A stretch of 8,356 bases of DNA from Lachnospiraceae bacterium (GCA_902363135.1 CABIZF010000028.1:1-8356); one strand, 5' to 3'. Counted from the stretch's first letter, positions 1-5,164 are shown. Numbers and translations: made by a program. Notes: generated by a model from the letters alone, not told the origin.

Positions 1-120
1 CCCGCATTTTTTCGCATAAATCGCCAGCGTCATAATGCCATAGAAACGATGGCCCACCCGGATTTCATCGGCGATCCGGTGCAGCCACCAGTCGTAAAGG
101 TCACGCTTGACCGTCCAGCG
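1..120. repeat. Terminal direct repeat, left copy (circular overlap)
   Basis: This is an exact 120-base match to 8237-8356 with no mismatch. It lies inside the rep coding region on the minus strand. It is most simply the overlap left by circular assembly, not a biological repeat. Confidence 0.93.
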
Positions 121-993
121 GCCACGCCGCTCCTTTTTGACAATCCGCCGCTCATACCAATCCGGGTACTTCTCTTTCGCCTCGGCCAGCGACAGGCGGC
201 TCTTTCTCATAAGCCCCTCAAGCCGCTGCTGCTCCCCGTTGCTGTCCGGGATATAATCAAGCAGCCGCGCCAACTCCACCGGCCCGCCGAGCCGGAACGC
301 CCTCACAGGGTACTCACGCCCCAGCTTCGAGCCGGATCCGACCACCCGAAAGCCCTGCAAAATCCCCTGCATTTGCGGCTCCTTGATGGTGGAGGTAAAC
401 TTATTCCAAATCTGCCGAGTAAGGGAATATTTCAGCTCTTTCAAGCATTTTTGGTTGTGCGGGTACATAGGCACCGGCTCTTTCAGCACATAATACAGGT
501 GAAGCCCCGTCCCGCTGTTTACAACAAAGGTTGCCGGGGGCAGAATATCCTTGTTCATCTGATGCAGCGTATCCCGGAGCTGGGGCATACCCACTCCGTC
601 CAGGTCAAAGACCAGGGCATAAAGATACCGAGCGTTCTTGCCGCACCGCCGCCGCCCAAAATAGGAGATCGGGGACATAATCGTGAAATCGGTGTCTTGC
701 AACTCCCGCAGCTCGTCCAGCTCGTCAGTGATGGTACAGCGTTTCGCTTTACCGTCCCCCTCGATCTGCAAGGCAATCCCCGTTGCCTTGTCAACCTCAC
801 CTTTCGGCACCGTCACCGCAATTCCGTTTCCCTTCCTGTCCTCAAAATGGCCCTTCCTCTCGAAAGATCCTTCCGGGAAGATCTCACGATAAAACGCATA
901 CGGCTCCACCGGCTCCAAAAACTTCTCTAAATGCTCATTCTTTTCCCTGTAAAGTTCCCGCAGCCGTTCCAAGGCTTCTTGCTGATCCGCCAT
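1..993 (-). CDS. rep: Plasmid replication protein with AEP primase-polymerase domain, N-terminal 331 residues
   Basis: This is the 5' part of rep; it continues across the circular junction into 8236-7709, for 506 residues in all. The ATG at 993-991 follows AGAGGT at 1001-1006 with a 7-nt gap. The archaeo-eukaryotic primase signature is visible: hhhDhD as F129-D-L-D-G-V-G (metal-binding D130 and D132), then S160-G-T-G-L-H-L-Y-Y with the sxH histidine H165, then G214-F-R-V-V-G-S-G-S-K as the nucleotide-binding R/G-rich motif. From family knowledge, such proteins prime or initiate replication on small theta-type plasmids; action at this plasmid's own origin is inferred. It is transcribed from the promoter at 1370-1398 through a long structured leader. 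The predicted protein is soluble, with no signal peptide. The primase assignment rests on these motifs only. Confidence 0.85.
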   Translation of the reverse strand, partial: MADQQEALERLRELYREKNEHLEKFLEPVEPYAFYREIFPEGSFERKGHFEDRKGNGIAVTVPKGEVDKATGIALQIEGDGKAKRCTITDELDELRELQDTDFTIMSPISYFGRRRCGKNARYLYALVFDLDGVGMPQLRDTLHQMNKDILPPATFVVNSGTGLHLYYVLKEPVPMYPHNQKCLKELKYSLTRQIWNKFTSTIKEPQMQGILQGFRVVGSGSKLGREYPVRAFRLGGPVELARLLDYIPDSNGEQQRLEGLMRKSRLSLAEAKEKYPDWYERRIVKKERRGRWTVKRDLYDWWLHRIADEIRVGHRFYGIMTLAIYAKKCG

Positions 994-1030
994 TCCTTAC
1001 ACCTCTTTTCGTACATTCTGCAAACCCATA

Positions 1031-1102
1031 GGGGGAAAAGGGGGAGCCAAAGAGCGGCCCCTCCGGGGCCTTAAAGAGAAAGTCACCTCCCCCTTTTCCC
1101 CC
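1031..1102 (-). repeat. G/C-rich inverted repeat in the rep leader
   Basis: The arm 1031-1046 (GGGGGAAAAGGGGGAG) is perfectly complementary to 1087-1102; one further A-T pair at 1030/1103 makes 17 bp. The 40-nt loop contains a second perfect hairpin, GGCCCC-TCC-GGGGCC, at 1056-1070. The structure lies 37-110 nt upstream of the rep start, inside the predicted rep mRNA. It could control translation or transcription of rep, pair with an antisense RNA, or be an origin structure; none of these is demonstrated. Confidence 0.7.
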
Positions 1103-1241
1103 TCGCTCTGGGGCATGGAAATGATGGAAAACCTTTCAGGTTTACCACATTCCCACACCCCGCCGCTCACCCCCATAACCCCCTCCGACTTTCTCCCTGT
1201 CCGAGAGAAAATATTTTATTATTTTTCCCCTGGCCTTTAGG

Positions 1242-1285
1242 CCATAGGGGGGCATATATTATCAATGAAGTTAATTCCCTATTTT
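1242..1285. repeat. 44-bp direct repeat, copy 1 (candidate iteron)
   Basis: This 44-bp stretch matches 1319-1362 with a single mismatch (the 35 bases 1251-1285 are identical to 1328-1362). Each copy is bounded by a small inverted pair, ATAGGG and CCCTAT. The copies are 77 bp apart start to start, about seven helical turns, as expected of Rep-binding iterons. A partial copy of the end motif (CCATAGGGGG) recurs at 1026-1035. Confidence 0.75.
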
Positions 1286-1318
1286 ACGACAAACCAACTC
1301 CATGCTATCCCCCCATAC

Positions 1319-1362
1319 CCATAGGGTGGCATATATTATCAATGAAGTTAATTCCCTATTTT
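1319..1362. repeat. 44-bp direct repeat, copy 2 (candidate iteron)
   Basis: This is the second copy of the repeat at 1242-1285. It lies just inside the predicted transcription start of rep, so Rep binding here would also be placed to repress its own promoter (inference). Confidence 0.75.
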
Positions 1363-1369
1363 TACTGTT

Positions 1370-1398
1370 ATTATAGCCTGTCCGGGCGGCTCTTGCAA
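1370..1398 (-). promoter_or_regulatory. Predicted rep promoter
   Basis: On the minus strand the -35 box TTGCAA (1398-1393) is separated by 17 nt from a perfect -10 box TATAAT (1375-1370). Transcription would start near 1363 and give a leader of about 370 nt before rep. The -35 box lies in the loop of the hairpin formed by 1375-1386 and 1403-1414. Confidence 0.75.
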
Positions 1399-1414
1399 GG
1401 CCCCCGGACAGGCT
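1375..1414. repeat. 12-bp inverted repeat between mob stop and rep promoter
   Basis: AGCCTGTCCGGG (1375-1386) and CCCGGACAGGCT (1403-1414) are perfect complements with a 16-nt loop. The hairpin begins 5 nt past the mob stop codon. No U-tract follows on the minus strand; on the plus strand it is followed by TTCTTTTA. It may slow or end mob transcription, or block antisense transcription into mob. It overlaps the rep promoter. Confidence 0.65.
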
Positions 1415-1418
1415 TCTT

Positions 1419-2645
1419 TTACAGCTCCATACCGCCCCAGGTGTGGCCCCATTCCTGCTCTCTTTCCGGCTGCTGCACCTCTGGCACAGGTAGCAGCTCA
1501 CGCGCCTTTTCGACCAGGGGCCGGAACTGCTCCGGCAAGTGCCGATCCAGGAAGTCCAGCGCGGCCCCGATCCCTTCCCGGAGCCGCGCCGAAATTCCGC
1601 GCTCCCAGCTCAAATCTTTTTCCAGATATTCGACCTGCACTTTGAGCTGCCGGTTTTCATTTTCAAGCCGCTGCCGCTCCTGGGCCTCCTTCAGCTTTTC
1701 TTTCGTCGAGGGGATTTTCTGCTGAAGCTGTTGGTTTTCTACCTTCAGCTCCCGCACCTTCTGCTCTGCCGCCGCGCCCCGGATCACCGCCGCCTTCAGC
1801 TCCTTCACCTGCTCCACCGTCACGCCCTTGACGGCCCCTGTCAGCGTCTTTTCCGGCTGTATTGCGTCCAGATCTGGCTTGACCTTCTCAACCGCTTTCA
1901 GCAGCTTCACATTCCCTTGCAGGGCCTTTCTCTGCTTTTCCAGGGCCGCGATCTCCTGCTCTGCCGCTGTCACCTGTTCCTGGATAGCTTCAAGCCGCTG
2001 GGCCGCTGCTCTGTACTCTGGCAGCTCCATATGAGGCCGGCCACCGCCCAAGCTGATAATCTCAAACTCGTGCGCCTGGGCGATTTCCGTTAGGGCTTCT
2101 TTCTCCCGTTCCATCCAGGCTTTCCATTCCGTCTGCTTCCTGCCCAGCCCTTCAAATCCTTGCTGCTTTAACGCTTGTTTCATTGATACCCGCGTCGAAA
2201 GGCCCCGGCTCTGCTCCGTTGCCACCGGCACGAAGTCCACATGGAGGTGGGGCGTGGCCTCGTCCATGTGCAGCACCATATTGAACACCCGCAGATGAGG
2301 GTTGCGCTCCTGGAAGGACTCTGCAAATTCTTTGAGAGCTGCCGCCGCCCGTTCCCCTCCAGGGGAGCCGCACCCGCAGTCTGTCAAGTTGCCGATCTGG
2401 AAGATAGCCTCGTGAAATAGCTTCTCCTGTTTGCTCTGCCGGATATGCTCATAGTAATCTGGTATCTTGTCCCTGGTCTTTTTCTTTTTGGCATTGTAGG
2501 CGGCCAGGGCTTCATCGAAAAGTTCGTGGTACACCTTCTTCAAATCCTCGTTGAAAAAGGTGACATTCTGCCCCGACCTGCTTCGGTCTACATTCGCCGC
2601 TGAAAAGCTCCTGTTGTTGTGCCGGATACTTCCCCGGCCCGTCAT
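1419..2645 (-). CDS. mobV: MobV-family relaxase (Mob/Pre plasmid mobilisation protein)
   Basis: Relaxases of this family nick one strand at oriT, stay bound to the DNA and lead it through a conjugation pore supplied by another element. Visible signatures: the N-terminal SIRHNNR motif (about residues 6-12) and the HxDExxPHxH metal-binding motif at H126-M-D-E-A-T-P-H-L-H135. Residues about 190-350 are rich in heptad-like Leu/Glu/Lys/Gln and predict a long coiled coil. At 408 residues it is within the family range. ATG at 2645 is the only standard in-frame start downstream of a TAG 19 codons upstream, but its ribosome binding site is poor. A better-placed purine-rich stretch (AGGAAAGGG) sits about 30 nt upstream, before in-frame ATA/ATT codons, so an unusual earlier start is possible. 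No type IV secretion gene is present, so the plasmid is mobilisable and not self-transmissible. Confidence 0.92.
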   Translation of the reverse strand: MTGRGSIRHNNRSFSAANVDRSRSGQNVTFFNEDLKKVYHELFDEALAAYNAKKKKTRDKIPDYYEHIRQSKQEKLFHEAIFQIGNLTDCGCGSPGGERAAAALKEFAESFQERNPHLRVFNMVLHMDEATPHLHVDFVPVATEQSRGLSTRVSMKQALKQQGFEGLGRKQTEWKAWMEREKEALTEIAQAHEFEIISLGGGRPHMELPEYRAAAQRLEAIQEQVTAAEQEIAALEKQRKALQGNVKLLKAVEKVKPDLDAIQPEKTLTGAVKGVTVEQVKELKAAVIRGAAAEQKVRELKVENQQLQQKIPSTKEKLKEAQERQRLENENRQLKVQVEYLEKDLSWERGISARLREGIGAALDFLDRHLPEQFRPLVEKARELLPVPEVQQPEREQEWGHTWGGMEL

Positions 2646-2714
2646 TCCCGAAATGGTTGTGCCTATAAAATCACCCGTCCCTTTCCTGCAAAAAGCCTAT
2701 ATCCTACTGCTCCT

Positions 2715-2743
2715 ATTTTACCATAACTGGCCGCAGGCCACAA
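2715..2743 (-). promoter_or_regulatory. Predicted mob promoter
   Basis: On the minus strand TTGTGG (2743-2738), a 17-nt spacer and TAAAAT (2720-2715) precede mob. The -10 box has a TGG extension (extended -10). The spacer contains the small hairpin TGGCC-GCA-GGCCA (2728-2740), so relaxase binding nearby could repress transcription. Confidence 0.6.
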
Positions 2744-2830
2744 CCTCTTTGTTACTTTCTTGTGAGAAAGTAACGTAAAAGCACTTTCACACCGCCGCCC
2801 CTTCGAGGCTGGCAGTATGAAAGTGCTTTT
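2728..2830. other. oriT: Candidate oriT of the MobV relaxase
   Basis: Three inverted repeats lie in tandem just upstream of mob, where MobV plasmids normally carry oriT. They are TGGCC-GCA-GGCCA (2728-2740), a perfect 10-bp stem with a TGTG loop (2751-2774), and a perfect 13-bp inverted repeat AAAAGCACTTTCA (2777-2789) with its complement at 2818-2830. Two arms share the ACTTTC motif. The nick site cannot be assigned from the sequence. Confidence 0.55.
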
Positions 2831-2879
2831 GCGCCCTGCCGGGGGCTAAAGAAGCCGACCACTACTCTTCATAAGACAC

Positions 2880-2910
2880 GCTATCCCGCTTGCGGAGCAT
2901 AGCTTTTTTT
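2880..2910 (+). terminator. Intrinsic terminator-like hairpin, plus strand
   Basis: GCTAT...ATAGC with an inner CCGC-TT-GCGG stem is followed by seven T. No plus-strand gene lies upstream, so it is either a remnant of a lost gene or a block against antisense transcription. The surrounding 2831-2948 holds no gene I can support. Confidence 0.5.
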
Positions 2911-2948
2911 GACCGCAAAGCATTAGGCGGGTTACAGTAAATAAAAAT

Positions 2949-2983
2949 GGACACGGCGATACCTCCCCGATACCGCCGTATCC
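2949..2983 (-). terminator. Second intrinsic terminator after the cfr/rlmN-like gene
   Basis: Read on the minus strand, a 15-bp stem (2983-2969 with 2963-2949) closes a GGGGA loop, with every position paired if three G-U wobbles are allowed. The same positions are C-A mismatches on the plus strand. ATTTTTATTT follows on the minus strand. The strand bias of the wobbles shows it works on minus-strand RNA. Confidence 0.65.
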
Positions 2984-3060
2984 TTAAAAAAGGGCGACTT
3001 TAATACACTACCCGCAATCCATTCTATAATAGGGAACAGCGGCTTTTGCGCAATATTAAA

Positions 3061-3109
3061 TAAAAAAGCCGATAACACATAGGTTTTTTGACCTAATGCG
3101 TTATCGGCT
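3061..3109 (-). terminator. Intrinsic terminator of the KTR-methyltransferase operon
   Basis: AGCCGATAAC (3067-3076) pairs with 3100-3109, and an inner TAGGT/ACCTA stem (3080-3084, 3091-3095) extends it. On the minus strand it is followed by TTTTTTATTT. It begins 27 nt after the methyltransferase stop codon. Confidence 0.85.
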
Positions 3110-3136
3110 CTGCGTCTATGCGTCTGGCACTTTTAA

Positions 3137-4120
3137 TCATTTTTTTTTGAATTTATTATATGTGTTAGCTAACTGTCCACAAGCCGCGTTAATCTCTCTG
3201 CCATGAGAAACTCTCATAGTAACTTCAAGTCCTGCTTGCTCTAATTGATGTTTGAATGCAACTATTTCCCGTTTCTGTGGTGCTTTAATTCTTGAATTGC
3301 TTGTTGGGTTGTATTGTAACACGTTAATCATAACTTTTTTGCCCCGAAACCATTTTGCAAGTTGTCTTACATCTGAGGGCCGGTCATTTATACCCGGTAA
3401 AAGCAAATACGCAAAGACAATTTTGCGATTATGCCTTTCAGAATAGGATAAGGCTTGCTTAACAACATCTTCAATAGCATATATGCGCATGTGAGGAATA
3501 ATACGATTTCTTGCAGATTGTGTTGCTGCGTGTAAAGATATTGTCAACTGAATTTTAAGATGTTCCTCGCGCAATTTTTTTAATTGATCGACCGGACCAA
3601 CTGTTGATATGGTAATGCCGTCGGTTGGAAAGTTGAGCCCATATCTATCTCGGAGAATATGGATTGCTTTTATCAAGTTGTCATAATTGAATAAAGGCTC
3701 TCCCATACCCATAAAAACGATACGGTTTACTTTTCGACGCAACAATATAATCTGTTGTACGATTTCTGACGATGTTAGATTACGAACAAAGCCATTTCGC
3801 CCGGACTCACAAAAAATACAACCAACAGGACAACCGACTTGTGTGCTCACGCAAACAGTTCCACCATCTCGCCGCTTGATAAAAACCGTTTCAATGTATT
3901 TGTTGTCTTTCAGTTCGTAAACATACTTTTCAGTATCACTGCTTTTGCAAATATTTTTTACCAACATTGATAGATTTTTTTTGCGTGGTAATTGCTTATA
4001 TAATTCTTCATATAAGGCTTTTGCTTCATTCTCGCCAATAACTTCCGACATTTCTTTGTAAGTAAATCCGTATGGATCATTCCGTACTTCCGCAGGCGTA
4101 TATTTAGGTAAACGTTTCAT
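3137..4120 (-). CDS. Cfr/RlmN-family radical-SAM 23S rRNA (adenine-2503) methyltransferase-like protein
   Basis: Members of this family methylate A2503 of 23S rRNA in the peptidyl transferase centre: RlmN at C2, Cfr at C8, the latter giving resistance to phenicols, lincosamides, oxazolidinones, pleuromutilins and streptogramin A. Visible: the 4Fe-4S motif C97-P-V-G-C101-I-F-C104; the upstream family cysteine C90; GMGEP (138-142) for S-adenosylmethionine binding; ISLHAA (194-199); LPGIND (241-246); and methyl-carrying C314 in AACGQLA. All residues needed for catalysis appear present. GMGEP resembles RlmN, as Cfr usually has GMGEA. At 327 residues it is shorter than classical Cfr (349) and E. 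coli RlmN, mainly in the N-terminal region before the cluster. Start ATG at 4120 follows AAAGGA with a 7-nt gap. It lies 16 nt after the KTR gene, in one operon. Its AT-rich composition differs from the rep/mob backbone, suggesting transfer. C2 versus C8 specificity is not readable here. Confidence 0.88.
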   Translation of the reverse strand: MKRLPKYTPAEVRNDPYGFTYKEMSEVIGENEAKALYEELYKQLPRKKNLSMLVKNICKSSDTEKYVYELKDNKYIETVFIKRRDGGTVCVSTQVGCPVGCIFCESGRNGFVRNLTSSEIVQQIILLRRKVNRIVFMGMGEPLFNYDNLIKAIHILRDRYGLNFPTDGITISTVGPVDQLKKLREEHLKIQLTISLHAATQSARNRIIPHMRIYAIEDVVKQALSYSERHNRKIVFAYLLLPGINDRPSDVRQLAKWFRGKKVMINVLQYNPTSNSRIKAPQKREIVAFKHQLEQAGLEVTMRVSHGREINAACGQLANTYNKFKKK

Positions 4121-4136
4121 TTTTATATCCTTTCTT

Positions 4137-4322
4137 CTAAATAATAAAAGTTTGTTTTTCTGTATTTTTGATTACAATCTCTAATTTTTCTACATCAATG
4201 ATATGCGTCAATTTGCATTTAGGGCAGAAAAGAGGAAAATCTTTTAATACAGTATTATGAAATACTTGAACTCTCGTCTTTCCGTTACAAATCGGACATT
4301 TTATCCAATATTTTTTAAGCAT
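4137..4322 (-). CDS. Cysteine-rich KTR domain protein
   Basis: This 61-residue protein has two CxxC pairs (C9-P-I-C12 and C33-P-K-C36), expected to bind zinc, with the diagnostic G-K-T-R (14-17) between them. It matches the Cys-rich KTR family, such as orf6 next to tet(M) in Tn916-type elements. Molecular function is unknown. Such genes are regularly found beside resistance genes in integrative conjugative elements. The ATG at 4322 is preceded by AAGGA at 4336-4340, a long 13-nt gap (AAGGACGAG brings the site closer). It is the first full gene behind the leader-peptide attenuator and is co-transcribed with the methyltransferase. The C-terminus (NTEKQTFII) departs from the tail I recall for the Tn916 version. 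Confidence 0.87.
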   Translation of the reverse strand: MLKKYWIKCPICNGKTRVQVFHNTVLKDFPLFCPKCKLTHIIDVEKLEIVIKNTEKQTFII

Positions 4323-4347
4323 TATATTTCACTCGTCCTTTTTACAC

Positions 4348-4392
4348 AAAAAAATGCAGGTCAATCCTCAACATGAGCATTGACCTGCATTT
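4348..4392 (-). terminator. Main attenuator terminator (T2) between leader peptide and KTR gene
   Basis: A perfect 14-bp stem, AAATGCAGGTCAAT (4352-4365 plus-strand sense) with 4379-4392, has an inner CTCA/TGAG pair and is followed on the minus strand by seven T (4354-4348). It sits inside the operon, after the promoter and leader peptide but before the first full gene, so default transcripts should stop here. TGCATT at the foot of the upstream arm can pair instead with the terminator's own AATGCA, an alternative fold that would break it. Confidence 0.88.
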
Positions 4393-4470
4393 ATAATGCA
4401 CAGAGCAGTACAACAAAACTAAGGCATAGCTTGCACTATGTCTATACTATATCTATACGTCGTTAGTTTT

Positions 4471-4567
4471 TTGTATAGCATCCGCAAAATAAGCATGACA
4501 AAAAAGCCCATGTTGAAAATGGGAAAATCCTTTTTTTCAATGCTTATCTAATACGCATGCTATGCAA
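4471..4567 (-). promoter_or_regulatory. Long-range leader RNA fold enclosing the leader-peptide codons
   Basis: In the minus-strand RNA the leader codons (4567-4554, TTGCATAGCATGCG) can pair at 12 of 14 positions with the complement of 4471-4485, and ATAAGCAT/ATGCTTAT (4540-4547, 4489-4496) continues the stem. A ribosome on the leader peptide would open this stem and free the distal arm. That arm overlaps a second possible stem (ACAAAAAACTAA near 4460-4474 with TTAGTTTTGTTGT near 4409-4423). This is the switch layout of translation-dependent attenuators. Confidence 0.6.
4500..4523 (-). terminator. Early attenuator terminator (T1) after the leader peptide
   Basis: On the minus strand CCCAT, a 7-nt loop, ATGGG, then CTTTTTT. 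It begins 20 nt after the leader-peptide stop. The stem is short but is nested inside a longer pairing of ATAAGCAT (leader end, 4540-4547) with 4489-4496, and A-rich with T-rich flanks. Confidence 0.6.
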
Positions 4568-4570
4568 CAT
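4544..4570 (-). CDS. Leader peptide MLHSMRIR (putative antibiotic-sensing attenuator peptide)
   Basis: This is an 8-codon reading frame, ATG at 4570-4568 and TAA at 4546-4544. It has a near-perfect ribosome binding site AAAAGGAGG (4579-4587) 8 nt upstream and a consensus promoter just before. The peptide closely resembles ErmDL (MTHSMRLR at its start) and MefAL (MTASMRLR), whose Arg-x-Arg motif makes ribosomes stall when a macrolide or ketolide is bound in the exit tunnel. Here the Arg6-Ile-Arg8 motif ends exactly at the stop codon, as in MefAL. The stall would expose or block the downstream hairpins and let transcription reach the KTR and methyltransferase genes. The peptide and its signals are visible; the inducing drug is inferred. 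Confidence 0.85.
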   Translation of the reverse strand: MLHSMRIR

Positions 4571-4598
4571 AAACGCCGCCTCCTTTTACATAAATTTT

Positions 4599-4627
4599 AT
4601 TTTATCAGAAAATCAGTCTACTGTCAA
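4599..4627 (-). promoter_or_regulatory. Strong promoter of the leader-KTR-methyltransferase operon
   Basis: On the minus strand a perfect TTGACA (4627-4622), a 17-nt spacer and TAAAAT (4604-4599). The expected start near 4592 leaves only a few bases before the leader-peptide ribosome binding site. Strong constitutive initiation fits control by attenuation. Confidence 0.88.
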
Positions 4628-4720
4628 TACACAACAGGAAGTATTTAACCTAATGATATGAATTGTGTGGACATATCCAAAAAGAAAGGTGAACTGTAAA
4701 ATGTAACAGGGTGAATGAAA

Positions 4721-5077
4721 ATGGCAAAAAGACCCGTACCATTGTACGACTTTAAGGCTTTCGGGGCAGCTATAAAAGCCGCGAGAAATGAATACGGCGA
4801 GAGCCGCAAAAAGGTAAGCGACGAGTTATATATTTCCCCGCGCTACCTTGCGAATATCGAGAACAAGGGACAACAGCCGAGTTTACAGGTATTCTATGAC
4901 CTTGTAACCCGGTATCATATTTCGGTAGATCAATTTTTCTTCCCGAACAGCAATGCGGAGAAATCCACCGGGCGGCGGCAGCTTGACGCGCTGCTGGACG
5001 GTATGAGCGATAAAGGCATACGGATTGTAACCGCAACAGCAAGGGAGATAACGGAAGTCGAAAAAGCAGAGGATTAA
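4721..5077 (+). CDS. XRE-family helix-turn-helix regulator of a conjugative-element transfer module
   Basis: This 118-residue cytoplasmic DNA-binding protein has an XRE/Cro-type helix-turn-helix at about residues 14-70 (AAIKAARNEYGESRKKVSDEL, then SPRYLANIENKGQQPSLQVFYDL as turn and recognition helix), followed by a short charged C-terminal segment. An ATG two codons earlier (4715) touches the ribosome binding site AGGGTGA (4708-4714), so the start at 4721, with normal spacing and the MAKRPVPLYDF beginning, is preferred. It is divergent from the attenuated operon, with about 90 bp between its start and the other promoter. The position just before mobC suggests it controls the transfer genes or the shared intergenic region (inference). 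An intrinsic terminator follows at 5100-5133. Confidence 0.85.
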   Translation: MAKRPVPLYDFKAFGAAIKAARNEYGESRKKVSDELYISPRYLANIENKGQQPSLQVFYDLVTRYHISVDQFFFPNSNAEKSTGRRQLDALLDGMSDKGIRIVTATAREITEVEKAED

Positions 5078-5099
5078 CCTCACAATATGAGAAATCGGG

Positions 5100-5133
5100 A
5101 GATTGCAGCGCATGGCGGCTGCAATCTTTTTTT
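5100..5133 (+). terminator. Intrinsic terminator after the XRE regulator
   Basis: GATTGCAGC (5101-5109) and GCTGCAATC (5118-5126) form a perfect 9-bp stem with an 8-nt loop, followed by seven T. It separates the regulator from mobC. Confidence 0.88.
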
Positions 5134-5164
5134 GCGTCCAAAATCAAAGGAACGCGCAACAAAT

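Larger units (their letters stand above)
1024..1362. other. Candidate replication origin / rep leader region
   Basis: This non-coding stretch between mob and rep combines two 44-bp direct repeats, a third partial CCATAGGG motif, an all-A/T tract of 19 bp at 1208-1226, a TGGCCTTTAGGCCA palindrome at 1231-1244 and the long inverted repeat at 1031-1102. Repeats plus an A/T tract next to rep is the usual architecture of a theta-type origin. The minus strand at 1140-1190 is also strongly G-rich, with runs of 3-5 G. No open reading frame of note is present. The exact start point of replication cannot be read from the sequence. Confidence 0.55.

Noticed and set aside
49..930. Long plus-strand open frame (293 codons)
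   Set aside because: It is antisense to rep, which has primase motifs, a good start site and frame continuity across the circle. The plus-strand product is Pro/Leu/Arg-rich with no recognisable domain.
1271..1303. 10-codon frame MELVCRKIGN between the two 44-bp repeats in the rep leader
   Set aside because: A G-run precedes its ATG, but the region is G-rich throughout and its end lies within the repeat itself. There is no attenuator structure comparable to the leader at 4544-4570.
1539..2093. Plus-strand frames within the mob gene
   Set aside because: They are shadows of the MobV coding sequence, with low-complexity Leu-rich translations and no suitable ribosome binding site.
2947..3003. 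Small plus-strand ORF MDTAIPPRYRRILKKGRL
   Set aside because: It coincides with the strand-biased terminator hairpin at 2949-2983 and has no well-spaced ribosome binding site, so the hairpin explains the sequence better.
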